From Neiella litorisoli (GTDB lineage Bacteria; Pseudomonadota; Gammaproteobacteria; Enterobacterales; Neiellaceae): a DNA stretch of 64,000 bases. The translations under genes and the position numbers were made by a program. The stretch is from NCBI RefSeq assembly GCF_014773395.1, contig NZ_JACXAF010000022.1, positions 1 to 64,000 on the forward strand, read 5' to 3'. Shown here one piece after another: positions 8,118-16,194 of the stretch; positions within the stretch are counted from its first letter, which is position 1, and each line of letters begins with the position of its first letter. The notes under the pieces are model-generated. The model saw only the letters and a list, made by a program, of their open reading frames with translations, searched no databases and had not been told where the DNA came from.

Positions 8118-9728
8118 ATGAAAAGTTTAACCATTAAAAAGCTCTACACCATTCATAGCTGGGTTGGCGTCATCACGGGGATATTGTTGTTTGTGGTGGC
8201 TTTTACTGGCGCTGTGGCGGTGTTTGGTCGACCCGAGTTAAAGATATGGGCGTCTCCAGAAATTCGCACGCCGCTTACACTTGATCCGATTCGAATTGAG
8301 CAGTTAGTTCACGAGTATGCCCAAAAGGTACCGGCAAACCATTTTGATGCAATCAGCATCAGTGTTCCTGGCGTCCGCTCCGCTTCGGCCTTGCTCATCC
8401 GCTATGAATATCATGGTCATGACCATGAAAATGGCGGGCCAGATAGTGTGATTCAATACGACTTTGATCCGCGAAGCTACCAGCTGCTTAACGAAAAGCG
8501 GAGCGACTTTGAGAGTTTGTTTGCCGATTGGCAGTACGATGTCGCCGACTTTATTGTGAACTTCCATGCCGATTTGCACCTTGGTCGCCCTGTTGGCTTG
8601 CTCATCACCGGTCTACTTGGCCTTACCCTGATGGCCTCGCTGGTGACAGGCGTTATTATCCATCGCAAGATTCTTCGTCAGATGTTTACCTTCCGGCCCT
8701 TCAAAGGCTTCAGCTTACTGGTCAATGATGGCCATAAAGTGATGGGAATATGGGGCGTCGTGTTTCACGGTTTGATTGGTTTTACTGGGGCCTTTCTTGG
8801 TTTGGCTTTGGTGATCTTGGTGCCTGCGGCTGCATACGTCAGTTATCAAGGCGATATGGATGCCCTGATTGAAGATTTTACCGCTGCTCCCGAACCCGTG
8901 TTAGCACAAGTTGATGCGCCAACCCAGATAGCCGGTCCATTGCGCCACGCTTTTAACTTCCACCCAGATTCGGTGGCAACAAGCACCCGCATTGTCGGTT
9001 ACGGCGATCAGAACGCAGTGATTTACACCAACATGATTGGCGGCCCTCAAATGTATGGCCAAACCCTTGAATATCAGGGGGCTAGTGGCGAGTTTGTCCA
9101 AGCTTTCGGTAACTTTGGCAAAGTGGATGGGGTTTCAGGGATCATCCTCGACATCATGTTCCCAGCGCACTTTGGCAATTTTGGTGGCGTGCTAGTGAAA
9201 ATTGTCTGGACGTTACTTGGTCTTAGCACTGCGCTGTTACCGCTGTCCGGTATCATGCTTTGGCTAGAGCGGGGCATCAATAGTGCCAATCCTAAATTCA
9301 GAGTCACGACCTACCAACGTTTTAACCGCTTAGTGATTGGGTCATGTGGTGGCGTAGTGGTTGCTTGTGCGTTGCTATTTCCAATCCAATTGTTGCTCAA
9401 TTTTACGTCGTTAAACTTGCCCAATAATCAACTTATTTTTGGATCCTTCTTTGTCAGTTGGGTGCTTTGCATCGTGTGGGCATTGATGGCCTTTGATGCC
9501 GCTCTAACAGTCAAATGGATGACGAGGATTACCGCAGGATTGCTGATCAGTGTGATGCCATTGGATGCACTTCTTAGTGGTAGTCATTTATTTAATCTAT
9601 TCACTACTCAACATTTTGTTTCGGTAGCTGTGGATTGGGTGCTGTTTGCCATTGGTTGTTTGCTGTGGTGGTTGAGTGCTCGCTGGCAACCGCGATCGGT
9701 CGCTTTTCAATCGACGAAGATACATTAA
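8118..9728 (+). CDS. PepSY-associated transmembrane protein, probable ferric-siderophore reductase type
   Basis: A 536-residue inner membrane protein of the PepSY_TM family. It opens with LYTIHSWVGVITGILLFVVAFTGAVAVF, a helix with the conserved His characteristic of the family. It has further helices near 155-175 (DLHLGRPVGLLITGLLG), 205-235 and 350-500. Periplasmic PepSY loops lie between the first pairs. Family members in Shewanella and Pseudomonas reduce ferric siderophores or assist iron release. The start at 8118 follows GGGAG. It overlaps in function, not sequence, with the smaller PepSY gene of this operon. Confidence 0.8.
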   Translation: MKSLTIKKLYTIHSWVGVITGILLFVVAFTGAVAVFGRPELKIWASPEIRTPLTLDPIRIEQLVHEYAQKVPANHFDAISISVPGVRSASALLIRYEYHGHDHENGGPDSVIQYDFDPRSYQLLNEKRSDFESLFADWQYDVADFIVNFHADLHLGRPVGLLITGLLGLTLMASLVTGVIIHRKILRQMFTFRPFKGFSLLVNDGHKVMGIWGVVFHGLIGFTGAFLGLALVILVPAAAYVSYQGDMDALIEDFTAAPEPVLAQVDAPTQIAGPLRHAFNFHPDSVATSTRIVGYGDQNAVIYTNMIGGPQMYGQTLEYQGASGEFVQAFGNFGKVDGVSGIILDIMFPAHFGNFGGVLVKIVWTLLGLSTALLPLSGIMLWLERGINSANPKFRVTTYQRFNRLVIGSCGGVVVACALLFPIQLLLNFTSLNLPNNQLIFGSFFVSWVLCIVWALMAFDAALTVKWMTRITAGLLISVMPLDALLSGSHLFNLFTTQHFVSVAVDWVLFAIGCLLWWLSARWQPRSVAFQSTKIH

Positions 9729-9741
9729 AGGAGGAACAGCA

Positions 9742-9978
9742 ATGATCGGCCTAATGTTGTTAGTATCGCTACTGTTATTGTTTATTGCTTTTTGCTTACT
9801 CAGAGAAGAGGGCGGTATTGCGCGTGGCCTAAAGCCTTGGTTGTTCGCCGCGCCATTTCTTATTGCCGCGCTGGCATTACAAATTTGTGTTAGCGGCACG
9901 ATTACCGGTAGCTTTTTATTCATCGGCAGCGTCAGCATGATGGGCATGATCGCGGCGTTCATCCCTTCCGAACGCTAA
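9742..9978 (+). CDS. Small membrane protein, DUF3325-like
   Basis: A 78-residue, almost wholly hydrophobic protein with three predicted helices. AAAGGAGG directly precedes the ATG at 9742. By size and position at the end of a PepSY operon it resembles DUF3325 proteins; sequence similarity by eye is weak. Last gene of the iron operon. Confidence 0.55.
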   Translation: MIGLMLLVSLLLLFIAFCLLREEGGIARGLKPWLFAAPFLIAALALQICVSGTITGSFLFIGSVSMMGMIAAFIPSER

Positions 9979-10038
9979 GTTTTGGCTGTTGATTGCAACT
10001 ATCGTATAAAGTAATCAATTAGCCATAACGGAGCCACC

Positions 10039-10968
10039 ATGAAGCAAATCATTACCGTCACCCTTAATCCGGCACTAGATTTAACCGGCAACTTGTCTGA
10101 GTTAGTGCTGGGGCAGGTTAATGGGGTTACCCATGCCAGTCTTAGGGCCGCCGGCAAGGGGATTAATGTCGCCTCGGTATTGGCACAGTTTGGTCATCAA
10201 GTGACGGTCACAGGATTCCTTGGCAGAGACAATGACCGCGACTTTTGTCAGCTATTTAGCTCTCTCGGCATGATCGATGCGTTTATTCGAGTAGATGGTA
10301 AAACGCGAACCAATATCAAATTAGCGGAACGTTCGGGTCGTGTGAGTGATATTAATTTCCCCAGCTTCAATGTCAGTGGCGCCGAGCAACAAAGACTGCT
10401 CAACAAGTTAACCACGCTTGCTGATGGCAACTGTCTGGTGGTGATTGCTGGTAGTTTGCCTGATGGCGTTGAGCCGAATTACATGGTTGAGCTCATCTCC
10501 TGTGCGAAAGCCGTTGGCGCTCAGGTGTATGTTGATACTAGTGGCGCCGCGTTGAAAGCGGCACTAACTAGCGAGGCCGATTTGTTCAAGCCGAATTTAG
10601 ACGAGTTGGCGCAAGTGCTCGGTGTGACGGCCGAAACCGAGCGCGTCGTTTTAGCGGCCAAAAATATATTGGCGTCGAATCAGCAGTCTCTGGTGTTGTC
10701 TGCAGGAGCCGATGTATTGTATTCATGGGGCGAGCTAGGACAATTTCACTGCCAGCCGCCCGAGGTTCGCGTCGAGAGCACTGTTGGTGCAGGCGACACG
10801 CTGGTTGCCGGTCTGTGCCTAGGCTGGCTTTACGATGATATGCCACAAGGTTGTTTGACTCGGGCCTGTGCGTTAGCAGCGTGGGCAGTAACTCAGCATG
10901 GCGTTGATATTCCAAACGATTACAAGTTAGCCGAGCTAATGGCAAAGGTGGTTATTAAGCCTCATTAG
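10039..10968 (+). CDS. 1-phosphofructokinase family sugar-phosphate kinase
   Basis: A 309-residue PfkB/ribokinase-fold kinase of the 1-phosphofructokinase family (FruK/LacC/PfkB). The N-terminal TLNPALDLT, the substrate motif GGKGxNVA-like (AAGKGINVASVLAQFG), KPNLDELAQVLG and the catalytic STVGAGDTLVAG box are all present. The family phosphorylates fructose-1-phosphate, fructose-6-phosphate or tagatose-6-phosphate with ATP. No PTS (fruA/fruB) or sugar regulator gene adjoins it, so the substrate is uncertain and a PfkB-like role is possible. GGAG precedes the start. Confidence 0.82.
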   Translation: MKQIITVTLNPALDLTGNLSELVLGQVNGVTHASLRAAGKGINVASVLAQFGHQVTVTGFLGRDNDRDFCQLFSSLGMIDAFIRVDGKTRTNIKLAERSGRVSDINFPSFNVSGAEQQRLLNKLTTLADGNCLVVIAGSLPDGVEPNYMVELISCAKAVGAQVYVDTSGAALKAALTSEADLFKPNLDELAQVLGVTAETERVVLAAKNILASNQQSLVLSAGADVLYSWGELGQFHCQPPEVRVESTVGAGDTLVAGLCLGWLYDDMPQGCLTRACALAAWAVTQHGVDIPNDYKLAELMAKVVIKPH

Positions 10969-11100
10969 CACTGCTTTACTGATGCTGACTCGATAAATAG
11001 CAATGAAATTTGTGTGGCTATTCATTTTTGCGATGGAGTTGGCTATATTGAATTCAATCGCTCAATGGATTTGAGCGTATCACTGCAAAGGACGTGCATT

Positions 11101-11262
11101 ATGAATATCTCCAAACCTCTTGTTCAAGACTGGTTAGATAACGCTACTGATCACACTAATCCTCAAGCTCGGGTTGACGCCATTGAGCGCATTATCGAGT
11201 GCTTTGGCTCTTTTGAGTTGGCCGAGCGTTACCTGCAAATTCATGGCTCTGAAACCAGCTGA
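11101..11262 (+). CDS. Small acidic protein of unknown function
   Basis: A 53-residue protein beginning MNISKPLVQDWLD, apparently all-helical, with no membrane segment. AAAGGA lies nine bases before the ATG at 11101; longer versions of the frame have no ribosome site. I do not recognise the family. It lies between the sugar kinase and the LruC operon and could belong to neither. Confidence 0.5.
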   Translation: MNISKPLVQDWLDNATDHTNPQARVDAIERIIECFGSFELAERYLQIHGSETS

Positions 11263-11270
11263 GCTGCCAG

Positions 11271-11283
11271 TTGCATTTTGCAA
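11271..11283. promoter_or_regulatory. TTGC-N5-GCAA palindrome (putative SypG-like activator site)
   Basis: TTGCATTTTGCAA is one of four perfect copies of this palindrome seen by eye in intergenic DNA here (also 29321, 34397, 40209). Its centre is 73 bp upstream of the GG of a sigma54-type promoter, a normal distance for an enhancer-binding protein. Confidence 0.6.
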
Positions 11284-11348
11284 AAACACATAAAACAAAA
11301 ATCTATTCAATACCGATAACTGTCTACTAATCGTTTAGTTATCACATC

Positions 11349-11364
11349 CGGAATAATCTGTGCT
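11349..11364 (+). promoter_or_regulatory. Candidate sigma54 promoter of the LruC operon
   Basis: CGGAATAATCTGTGCT has the invariant GG-N10-GC spacing of -24/-12 promoters. The -24 part (CGGAAT) deviates from TGGCAC; the -12 has TGC. It would start transcription near 11375, inside the leader hairpin. It is weaker than the promoters at 29270, 30837, 34483 and 40296. Confidence 0.5.
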
Positions 11365-11398
11365 GAGTTCCGTTCACATGCAGTGAACAGGACTCAGC
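11362..11398 (+). promoter_or_regulatory. Leader hairpin holding the LruC gene ribosome site
   Basis: A long inverted repeat pairs 11362-11377 with 11383-11398 (about 14 of 16 pairs, loop ATGCA) and ends two bases before the ATG. The 3' arm contains the AGGA ribosome site. As RNA it could block translation; as DNA it may be an operator. Confidence 0.55.
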
Positions 11399-11399
11399 T

Positions 11400-13517
11400 A
11401 TGATCAGCGAACATTCAATAAACCTTCTGTTTGGCATCGGGCTCGCCTCGGCGATGAGCTGGCAGGTGCAGGCAACGCCTTTTACCGAGTGTCCAACGCC
11501 AGCCTTTCTCGTGCAAAAAAATACCGCCGAGATGTTCGGTGTTAATCTGGCGACGGGCTATTACCAAACCTTGGCATCCAACATGGGAACCTCTGGCAAG
11601 GTCAATGCCATGGGCTTCAACTTACACGACAACTATATGTACGGTTGGAGCCGTGAATTTGCCACCTTGGTTCGCATTGGCGCCGATTTTCAAATTGAGC
11701 CACTGATGTTAACCGGCGACGATCCGCAACTGTCGTTTTTCGTGGGGGATGTGTCATTAGTTGATAACGCCCAGTACATGTATCAGCGTGGCAGTGGCAA
11801 AGGTTTGTATCGACTGTCGTTGGACGCCAGCGCTGATGATTACTTGCAATGGCAAAAACTAGTTGATGGTGGCAGCCTCAATATCAACATTTTTGATTTT
11901 GCATTCCATCCCGATCGCCACATGCTCTACAGCGTTGATAGCAATGGCCGCTTGTGGATGATCGATCCGCAATCCGGCGATGCCAGTCAACTAGGCAACG
12001 TCGGGCAAAGTGGCACATTCGGCGCAGTATATTTCGATGTCGAGGGGACGCTGTACATCAGTCGCAATCAAGATGGCCAGATCTTCCGAATTGATGTCGA
12101 CGCTGAACAGCCGAGCGCAGAGCTGTTTGCTCAGGGGCCGTCTTCGTCCAACAATGACGGCGCCCGTTGTGCCATAGCACCTATTGTCGAGCCGGGCTCA
12201 GCTGATATCGACTTTGGCGATGCGCCTGCAAGTTACGGCACCTTGCTGAGTGACAATGGCGCTCGCCATCAATTAGCAGCGGGGCAATTACGCCTTGGCC
12301 AGCAAGTTGATGGAGAGGCCGATGCCAAGGCTTATCCGCAGTCTGATGATGCAGGATTCTGGTTTGATGACGAAGATGGCGTGATTTTCATCTCGCCGTT
12401 ACAAGCTGGCGCCGACTTTCTGATGGTCGTGCAATCATCGGGCGCAGGATTTGCCAGTGGTTGGTTTGATACCAACGGCAATGGCCAGTTTGATGCCAAT
12501 GAGCAATTGTTGGCTGATGCGCCGGTCATCAGCGGCGACAATGTCTTTTTGTTATCGGTGCCAGCCGATGCAGTTGAAGGCGAAACGTGGGCACGGATTC
12601 GCATGAGCAGTGTCACGGGGCTCGCTGCAATCGGTGGTGCGCCCGATGGTGAAGTCGAAGATCATGCCATCTACATATCTGATCAACATACCAAAGTTAG
12701 CTTTTATCCGGGCCTGCAACAAAAGGCGACACTGGCCTTTGAAGACAACTGGCCAATGGCCGGAGACTATGATCTCAATGATCTGGTGGTGCGATTTCAG
12801 AGTCGCCAAATTAGTGATGCTGAAGACAACATGGTTCGCTTTGAGTTGGAAGGCGAGGTGGTCGCCATGGGCGCGAGTTTTCACAACGGCTTGGCGTTCC
12901 GGTTGCCTGGGGTCGATCCGGCGAGCATTGATCAATCGCTGATCCGTTTTGAGGTCAACGGTGAGCTGCAGTCGCAATCTCTGTTGGAGTCGGTGGCAGG
13001 AGATTCCGTACTGGTGTTGTCAGCGGATTTGAAAGCCCATTTCCCTAACCAAGGCGGCTGCGATTTTTATCGCACCGAGCAGGGTTGCCAAGGCAATGGC
13101 AGTTTTAGTTTCTCGCTGCGGGTGCCTTTCAAACAAGGCCTCACTGTTAATGAATTCCCTGCTGCGCCGTACGATCCATTCATTTTTGCAACGACTGATA
13201 GTCGTGCCCCTGTGTTGGATGTAAGTCCCGGTCGTGCCCTTGAAATACATCTTAAAAACCAACCACCAACGTCGATGGCCGATGTCAGTTTGTGGAATTT
13301 GTTAGATGACTTTTCCCAGCCCAGCAGTGGGTTGTATTACCAAAACGCCAACGGTATGCCATGGGCCATTGTCATCCCTTATCCATGGCAGCACCCAATA
13401 GAGCGCGTGGATATTAGCGCCGCTTATCCGTTGTTCGCCGGTTTTGCTCAAAGCAGCGGCACAATCAATCGCAGTTGGTATTTGCCCGCTAATGGCAAAT
13501 CTGAGCTCTTGTATTAA
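11400..13517 (+). CDS. Secreted LruC-domain protein, candidate biofilm matrix protein
   Basis: A 705-residue exported protein with signal peptide (to about residue 25, VQA). The N-terminal part (about 35-255) resembles a DUF6923 beta-propeller (TAEMFGVNLATGYYQTLAS, DNYMYGWSREFATLVRIG). A GEVED-type segment follows (about 265-430, with GWFDTNGNGQFDANE and DGEVEDHAIYI). The C-terminal LruC/DUF4842 domain (about 440-690) has FEDNWPMAGDYDLNDLVVRF. Such proteins are cell-surface or matrix proteins with Ca-binding-like Asp/Asn loops. It heads an operon with a lipoprotein and a glycosyltransferase. The upstream sigma54 promoter and palindrome match those of the syp-like locus, suggesting co-expression with exopolysaccharide. 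Confidence 0.78.
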   Translation: MISEHSINLLFGIGLASAMSWQVQATPFTECPTPAFLVQKNTAEMFGVNLATGYYQTLASNMGTSGKVNAMGFNLHDNYMYGWSREFATLVRIGADFQIEPLMLTGDDPQLSFFVGDVSLVDNAQYMYQRGSGKGLYRLSLDASADDYLQWQKLVDGGSLNINIFDFAFHPDRHMLYSVDSNGRLWMIDPQSGDASQLGNVGQSGTFGAVYFDVEGTLYISRNQDGQIFRIDVDAEQPSAELFAQGPSSSNNDGARCAIAPIVEPGSADIDFGDAPASYGTLLSDNGARHQLAAGQLRLGQQVDGEADAKAYPQSDDAGFWFDDEDGVIFISPLQAGADFLMVVQSSGAGFASGWFDTNGNGQFDANEQLLADAPVISGDNVFLLSVPADAVEGETWARIRMSSVTGLAAIGGAPDGEVEDHAIYISDQHTKVSFYPGLQQKATLAFEDNWPMAGDYDLNDLVVRFQSRQISDAEDNMVRFELEGEVVAMGASFHNGLAFRLPGVDPASIDQSLIRFEVNGELQSQSLLESVAGDSVLVLSADLKAHFPNQGGCDFYRTEQGCQGNGSFSFSLRVPFKQGLTVNEFPAAPYDPFIFATTDSRAPVLDVSPGRALEIHLKNQPPTSMADVSLWNLLDDFSQPSSGLYYQNANGMPWAIVIPYPWQHPIERVDISAAYPLFAGFAQSSGTINRSWYLPANGKSELLY

Positions 13518-13534
13518 CCAAAGGACGACTCGTT

Positions 13535-14062
13535 ATGAAACGATCAATTGTTATTTATATCAGTGCATTAACCTTGGCCGCATGTGGCGGCGGGAGCAAC
13601 GCGCCTGCCGTATCGACAACAACGTCAACAGGAGCAACAAGCAATGAACAGCCACCTAGCACTCAAACTGAAATTGCACCAAGCACACAACCACAAGCAA
13701 ACAATGAAACCGAGCAGCCAACAGCGGTTGCCAGCGACCAGCTCCAAATCGATGCCAACTTCGACTTCGACCATCAACAACAACTGGCAGTGACCATTGA
13801 AACGCCTCTAATCAGCGGTAGCCGTTACTTTGCCACCATTTGTGCGCAACAGGCCGTCGCAGAAGATGATGAGCTAAGCGCCGATTACAGTCAGTGTTTG
13901 TGGCAAGCAACCTTAGTTGATGAGTCCACTACCGCAGCCATTGTGCTACCCGCTCACATTCAGCAGCTCGTTGCGGAGCTGTGGCAGATCCATCAAGGCC
14001 AGTATCAGGTGCAACGACAGACACTGCAGTTTTACGATGGCGCAGCCACTGTCATGTTTTAG
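13535..14062 (+). CDS. Lipoprotein of unknown function
   Basis: A 175-residue protein with a clear lipoprotein signal (LTLAAC-GGG; Cys at residue 17). A Thr/Ser/Gln-rich linker (about 20-70) leads to a small C-terminal domain with two Cys (ICAQQ and QCLWQ). I recognise no family. It follows the LruC gene by 17 bp and precedes a glycosyltransferase by 9 bp, so it is probably translated from the same transcript and may anchor or assist the LruC protein. Confidence 0.65.
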   Translation: MKRSIVIYISALTLAACGGGSNAPAVSTTTSTGATSNEQPPSTQTEIAPSTQPQANNETEQPTAVASDQLQIDANFDFDHQQQLAVTIETPLISGSRYFATICAQQAVAEDDELSADYSQCLWQATLVDESTTAAIVLPAHIQQLVAELWQIHQGQYQVQRQTLQFYDGAATVMF

Positions 14063-14071
14063 GAGTGAGCG

Positions 14072-15094
14072 ATGGACAAGGCAATTTGGTTAATGCTTGA
14101 TAGTCGCAATGTCGGTGGCATAGAAAGTCATGTTGGGCAATTGGCGAAAGCCTTACACAAACGAGGCTATGATGTTTGGGTGGTGTTTTGGAAACTGTAC
14201 GATTCAGAGCACCCGCTGCGCTCTGAATTGCAACAACGTGGCGTTAAAACGCTGCTACTCGGCGGCTCGCCATGGCGATTTATTCGTGCGGTTCGCCGCT
14301 GTAAACCTCGTATTGTGCATACTCACGGCTACAAAGCCGGATTAGTTGGCCGTTTCCTTTCATGGTGTGGCGGCGCTTCGGTGGTGTCGAGTTATCACGC
14401 CGGCGAAACACCAACAGGGCGAGTTTGGTTATACGACTGGCTCGATCGCCAGTCAGCTTATTTGTGTCAGGCTCGCATTGCAGTGAGCGAACAGATAGCC
14501 AGCAGACTGCCTTGCTCGGCAATGGTGATTGACAACTTCGTTCAGGCCGCCGAACCAGCAACTAATGAAATCGCTGGCGATCAACAAATAGCATTTGTCG
14601 GCCGCCTCAGCGTTGAAAAAGCGCCAGAGCGAATACTGAAAATAGCAGAGCAGTTGCCGCAGCAGACCTTTCATCTATATGGAGACGGGCCGTTATTGAG
14701 CGACTTGCAAAGTAAGGCGCCAGACAATGTTGTATTCCATGGCAAAGTGGACGACATGAGCCAGTGCTGGCCGGCTATTGAGCTGTTGCTGATCCCAAGT
14801 CGTGCAGAGGGGCTGCCCATGGTGGCGTTAGAAGCCATGGCCCATGGCGCGAGTGTGATTGCATCGCCGCTAGGAGGATTGCCAAGTCTGCTGAAGGACG
14901 TCGACGGCTGTTGCTTAATTGATGGTGATAATACCTATGGTTGGGCAGCTGCTATTGATGATTACCAGCAACTCAGCGAAAGCCAAAAGCAACCGCTGGC
15001 TGAACAAGCGAAGGCAAAGGTTGAGCGAGCGTATTCCACAACAGCAATATTGCCACTATTCGAATCCATTTATGCCAAGGTGTCTCGGACTTGA
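14072..15094 (+). CDS. Glycosyltransferase family 4
   Basis: A 340-residue GT-B enzyme. The N-terminal acceptor domain has GGIESHVGQLAKALHKRGYDV. The C-terminal nucleotide-sugar domain has AFVGRLSVEKAPERIL, LYGDGPL and the retaining-GT4 signature SRAEGLPMVALEAMAHG. It probably transfers a hexose to a lipid-linked or protein acceptor in the cytoplasm. It is the last gene of the LruC operon and apart from the main polysaccharide locus, yet under a promoter of similar type. It could add a sugar to the same exopolysaccharide. Confidence 0.85.
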   Translation: MDKAIWLMLDSRNVGGIESHVGQLAKALHKRGYDVWVVFWKLYDSEHPLRSELQQRGVKTLLLGGSPWRFIRAVRRCKPRIVHTHGYKAGLVGRFLSWCGGASVVSSYHAGETPTGRVWLYDWLDRQSAYLCQARIAVSEQIASRLPCSAMVIDNFVQAAEPATNEIAGDQQIAFVGRLSVEKAPERILKIAEQLPQQTFHLYGDGPLLSDLQSKAPDNVVFHGKVDDMSQCWPAIELLLIPSRAEGLPMVALEAMAHGASVIASPLGGLPSLLKDVDGCCLIDGDNTYGWAAAIDDYQQLSESQKQPLAEQAKAKVERAYSTTAILPLFESIYAKVSRT

Positions 15095-15344
15095 ATGATA
15101 GTGCTTGTGAGATTATTTGACTGGTTGTTTGTCGTTATCTCTAGTTTGTGACCAAAAGAGCAAAGTATTAGGTTAACTACATCTCAAAATTGAATGTTAA
15201 TGATTTGTTATGTGTGACATTTGACCGTTTTGGATTGCTTTAGATTGCTCAGGACTAATGCCCTGCGTATGTTATTGCCGGACGAAGCGTCGTCGTTGAG
15301 TAAAAAAACATTCAATATCATTTAGATCAAAGTAGGCCCTTAAA

Positions 15345-16127
15345 ATGAAAAGATTTAAAGCACTAACGTTGATAGCCGCTACTTGTGGCGTTATGACTGT
15401 ATCTGCTGTTACTCAAGCAGAAGCCTTATATGAGCAGTACTTTAGTGGTGTGCCTACGGGGATCTGGAATAAAGAACAAATTAGTTATAATTCATCCAGC
15501 AAAGATATCAGCATTAAATATGATATTTACAAAAACGACACTCAAAAGGGGTCTTATCCCAAACTCGTCAGTTACGAAGATATCAGTAGAAAAACTAACA
15601 GTGCTACGCTCAAGTATAGGATTAAATTTGATAAGGATTATTCTACCACCCAAGGCGGCAAGTTTTTTGGTATCGCACCTGAAAACCATGTGACTGGCTG
15701 TAAAGAGGTGGAAGTAAATTCATGGAGTGCCAGAGTCGGATTTGCCAATCGAGTGCCTCAATTGTATTTGTATTTCCAAAATAAGCCAGACCGTTGCGGT
15801 CAAGTTATTCCATCGACTACCGGTGCCCAGTTGAATCTTGATCAGTGGTACGATGTCGCTTTGTACGTAGAGCTTAACAGCGAAGGGAAGTACAATGCGA
15901 AAGCAAAACTGTTCATTGATAAGCAATTGGTCGCGAAAAAAACAGGTTTTCGATTTCACGGTTTAAGTGATCTAACTGATGAGGTCAAAATCCATAAATT
16001 TATGCTCAGTACTTTCTTGGGATCAATTTCGAGTACAAGTGGTGCCGAATACTTAGAAGATCAAAGCGGCTACATCCACTACGACACGTTTAAAGTCATT
16101 GATGGCTATGCTTGGGATTTACCATAG
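15345..16127 (+). CDS. Secreted PL14-like polysaccharide lyase
   Basis: A 260-residue exported protein (signal peptide to about residue 25, TQA). It has a jelly-roll pattern with ATLKYRIKFD, GGKFFGIAPE and NSWSARVGF followed by QLYLYFQNK. These match the pattern of polysaccharide-lyase family 14-type domains (alginate/glucuronan lyases), as I recall it. The substrate cannot be told. It is flanked by an AT-rich intergenic region upstream and a strong terminator downstream, so it is a single-gene unit. Its base composition is more AT-rich than the LruC operon. Confidence 0.65.
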   Translation: MKRFKALTLIAATCGVMTVSAVTQAEALYEQYFSGVPTGIWNKEQISYNSSSKDISIKYDIYKNDTQKGSYPKLVSYEDISRKTNSATLKYRIKFDKDYSTTQGGKFFGIAPENHVTGCKEVEVNSWSARVGFANRVPQLYLYFQNKPDRCGQVIPSTTGAQLNLDQWYDVALYVELNSEGKYNAKAKLFIDKQLVAKKTGFRFHGLSDLTDEVKIHKFMLSTFLGSISSTSGAEYLEDQSGYIHYDTFKVIDGYAWDLP

Positions 16128-16150
16128 GTTTTGATCCTTCGTATCAAGCG

Positions 16151-16184
16151 AAATACTCGGCTATTACTAGCCGAGTATTTTTCT
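16151..16184 (+). terminator. Rho-independent terminator after the PL14-like gene
   Basis: AAATACTCGGCT (16151-16162) pairs perfectly with AGCCGAGTATTT (16169-16180) around a six-base loop, followed by TTCT. It is a 12-bp stem, 24 bases after the stop codon. Confidence 0.85.
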
Positions 16185-16194
16185 CATAGTTAAA

